Shown in pieces: positions 63,781 through 64,000 of a stretch of DNA of 64,000 nt. The translations under genes and the position numbers were made by a program. The notes beneath the pieces are model-generated. The model had not been told where the DNA came from, did not search any database, and saw only the letters and a program-made list of their open reading frames with translations. Every line of letters begins with the position of its first letter. Position 1 is the stretch's first letter. Source of the stretch: Pseudomonas sp. MYb185 (GTDB taxonomy: Bacteria; Pseudomonadota; Gammaproteobacteria; Pseudomonadales; Pseudomonadaceae); the NCBI RefSeq assembly GCF_002979975.1, contig NZ_PCQD01000004.1, forward strand, positions 192,486-256,485, written 5' to 3'.

Positions 63781-64000
63781 TCAGGCGCCGGACCAGCGCT
63801 TGAGGATCAGGGTGGCGTTGGTGCCGCCGAAGCCGAAGCTGTTGGACATCATCAGGTCAACCGCCTGGTCCAGGCGCTCGCGCAGGATCGGCAGATCGGC
63901 TGCATTCTCGTCCAGCTCATCGATGTTGGCCGAGGCGGCTAGGAAGTTGTCACGCATCATCAGCAGGCAGTAGATCGCCTCCTGGACCCCGGCAGCACCC
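63781..64000 (-). CDS. fabB: 3-oxoacyl-ACP synthase I, C-terminal part
   Basis: The frame enters from the right edge; only the last 72 residues are present. They read [19 protein letters not shown], then [11 protein letters not shown], and end [21 protein letters not shown]. The [10 protein letters not shown] and [11 protein letters not shown] motifs are those of FabB, which elongates acyl chains in fatty acid synthesis. The catalytic Cys and His residues lie outside the window. Confidence 0.92.
   Translation of the reverse strand, partial: GAAGVQEAIYCLLMMRDNFLAASANIDELDENAADLPILRERLDQAVDLMMSNSFGFGGTNATLILKRWSGA

Noticed and set aside
1-64000. tRNA, rRNA, insertion sequences, prophage genes, restriction or defence genes
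   Set aside because: None of their hallmark sequences was recognised; the only mobile-like signals are the short REP and MITE-type repeats.

Overview
The window is a gene-dense, GC-rich chromosomal segment with almost no spacer DNA. It looks like a member of the Pseudomonadaceae. The support is gene content and order that match blocks known from Pseudomonas: queF / mlaA-like / rssB-rssC / tal; pyrC-rnt; motY-argG-gloA; a PA3496-type small protein next to nth and rsx/rnf; the rnfABCDGE operon followed by nth; and fabB at the right edge. I cannot name the species. A TAXI-type TRAP transporter, a chromosomal aadA-like gene and a modest number of paralogs would fit a marine or halotolerant relative such as Halopseudomonas, but that is a guess.

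Layout. 1-6350: the end of a YadGH-type ABC exporter, queF (queuosine), a DUF4404 protein, an MlaA-type envelope protein, the RssB/RssC partner-switch pair and transaldolase. 6351-6870: a tandem array of 38-bp repeats. 6871-15557: dusA, then a divergent five-gene envelope cluster (LpoB-like lipoprotein, COG3014 protein, YcfL-like lipoprotein, two poorly known exported proteins), a membrane-sensing chemoreceptor and a DEAD-box helicase. 15558-17135: a repeat-rich accessory pocket with two MITE-like inverted-repeat elements around a Sel1-like gene and a DUF2442 gene. 17136-21210: a universal stress protein with a TAXI/TRAP uptake system. 21348-31496: rnt, pyrC, a PhzF-like isomerase overlapping an aadA-like adenylyltransferase, a DadA-like oxidase, motY, argG, gloA, dgt, a glutaredoxin-like protein and a YcgN protein. 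31561-34218: a second MlaA paralog coupled to an alpha/beta hydrolase, plus two small envelope proteins. 34326-42388: nth, the rnf electron-transport operon and metG. 42543-46936: stress membrane protein, ABM monooxygenase, a LemA-TPM-TPM operon, a DUF2147 protein and NnrS. 46937-47514: a second repeat array, built from about 134-bp composite units. 47515-64000: a CigR/RcnB-like protein, yebG with a LexA box, an RhtB exporter, PhnB-like and META proteins, an MscS channel, an EamA transporter, a phosphoesterase lipoprotein, an XPD-like helicase coupled to a FAN1 nuclease, the zntA/cadR metal-resistance pair, an ankyrin protein, DUF2789, a Bcr/CflA exporter and the end of fabB.

How the parts work together. 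Most genes are housekeeping. Clear functional groups are the Rnf complex (membrane electron transfer using Fe-S and covalent FMN subunits), the helicase-FAN1 repair pair, CadR-controlled metal efflux by ZntA, TAXI/TRAP uptake with a stress protein, and the LpoB-centred envelope cluster. No prophage, insertion sequence, integron, CRISPR array, rRNA or tRNA was recognised. Non-coding novelty lies in three repeat families: a 38-bp tandem array and a 134-bp tandem array built on the same inverted-repeat core, and C-rich MITE-like elements.

The items most worth a second look are the aadA-like gene with every known active-site position conserved, the five-gene LpoB cluster with two exported proteins of unknown function, the MlaA-hydrolase pair, and the repeat arrays. 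I do not see a convincing new defence or mobile system.
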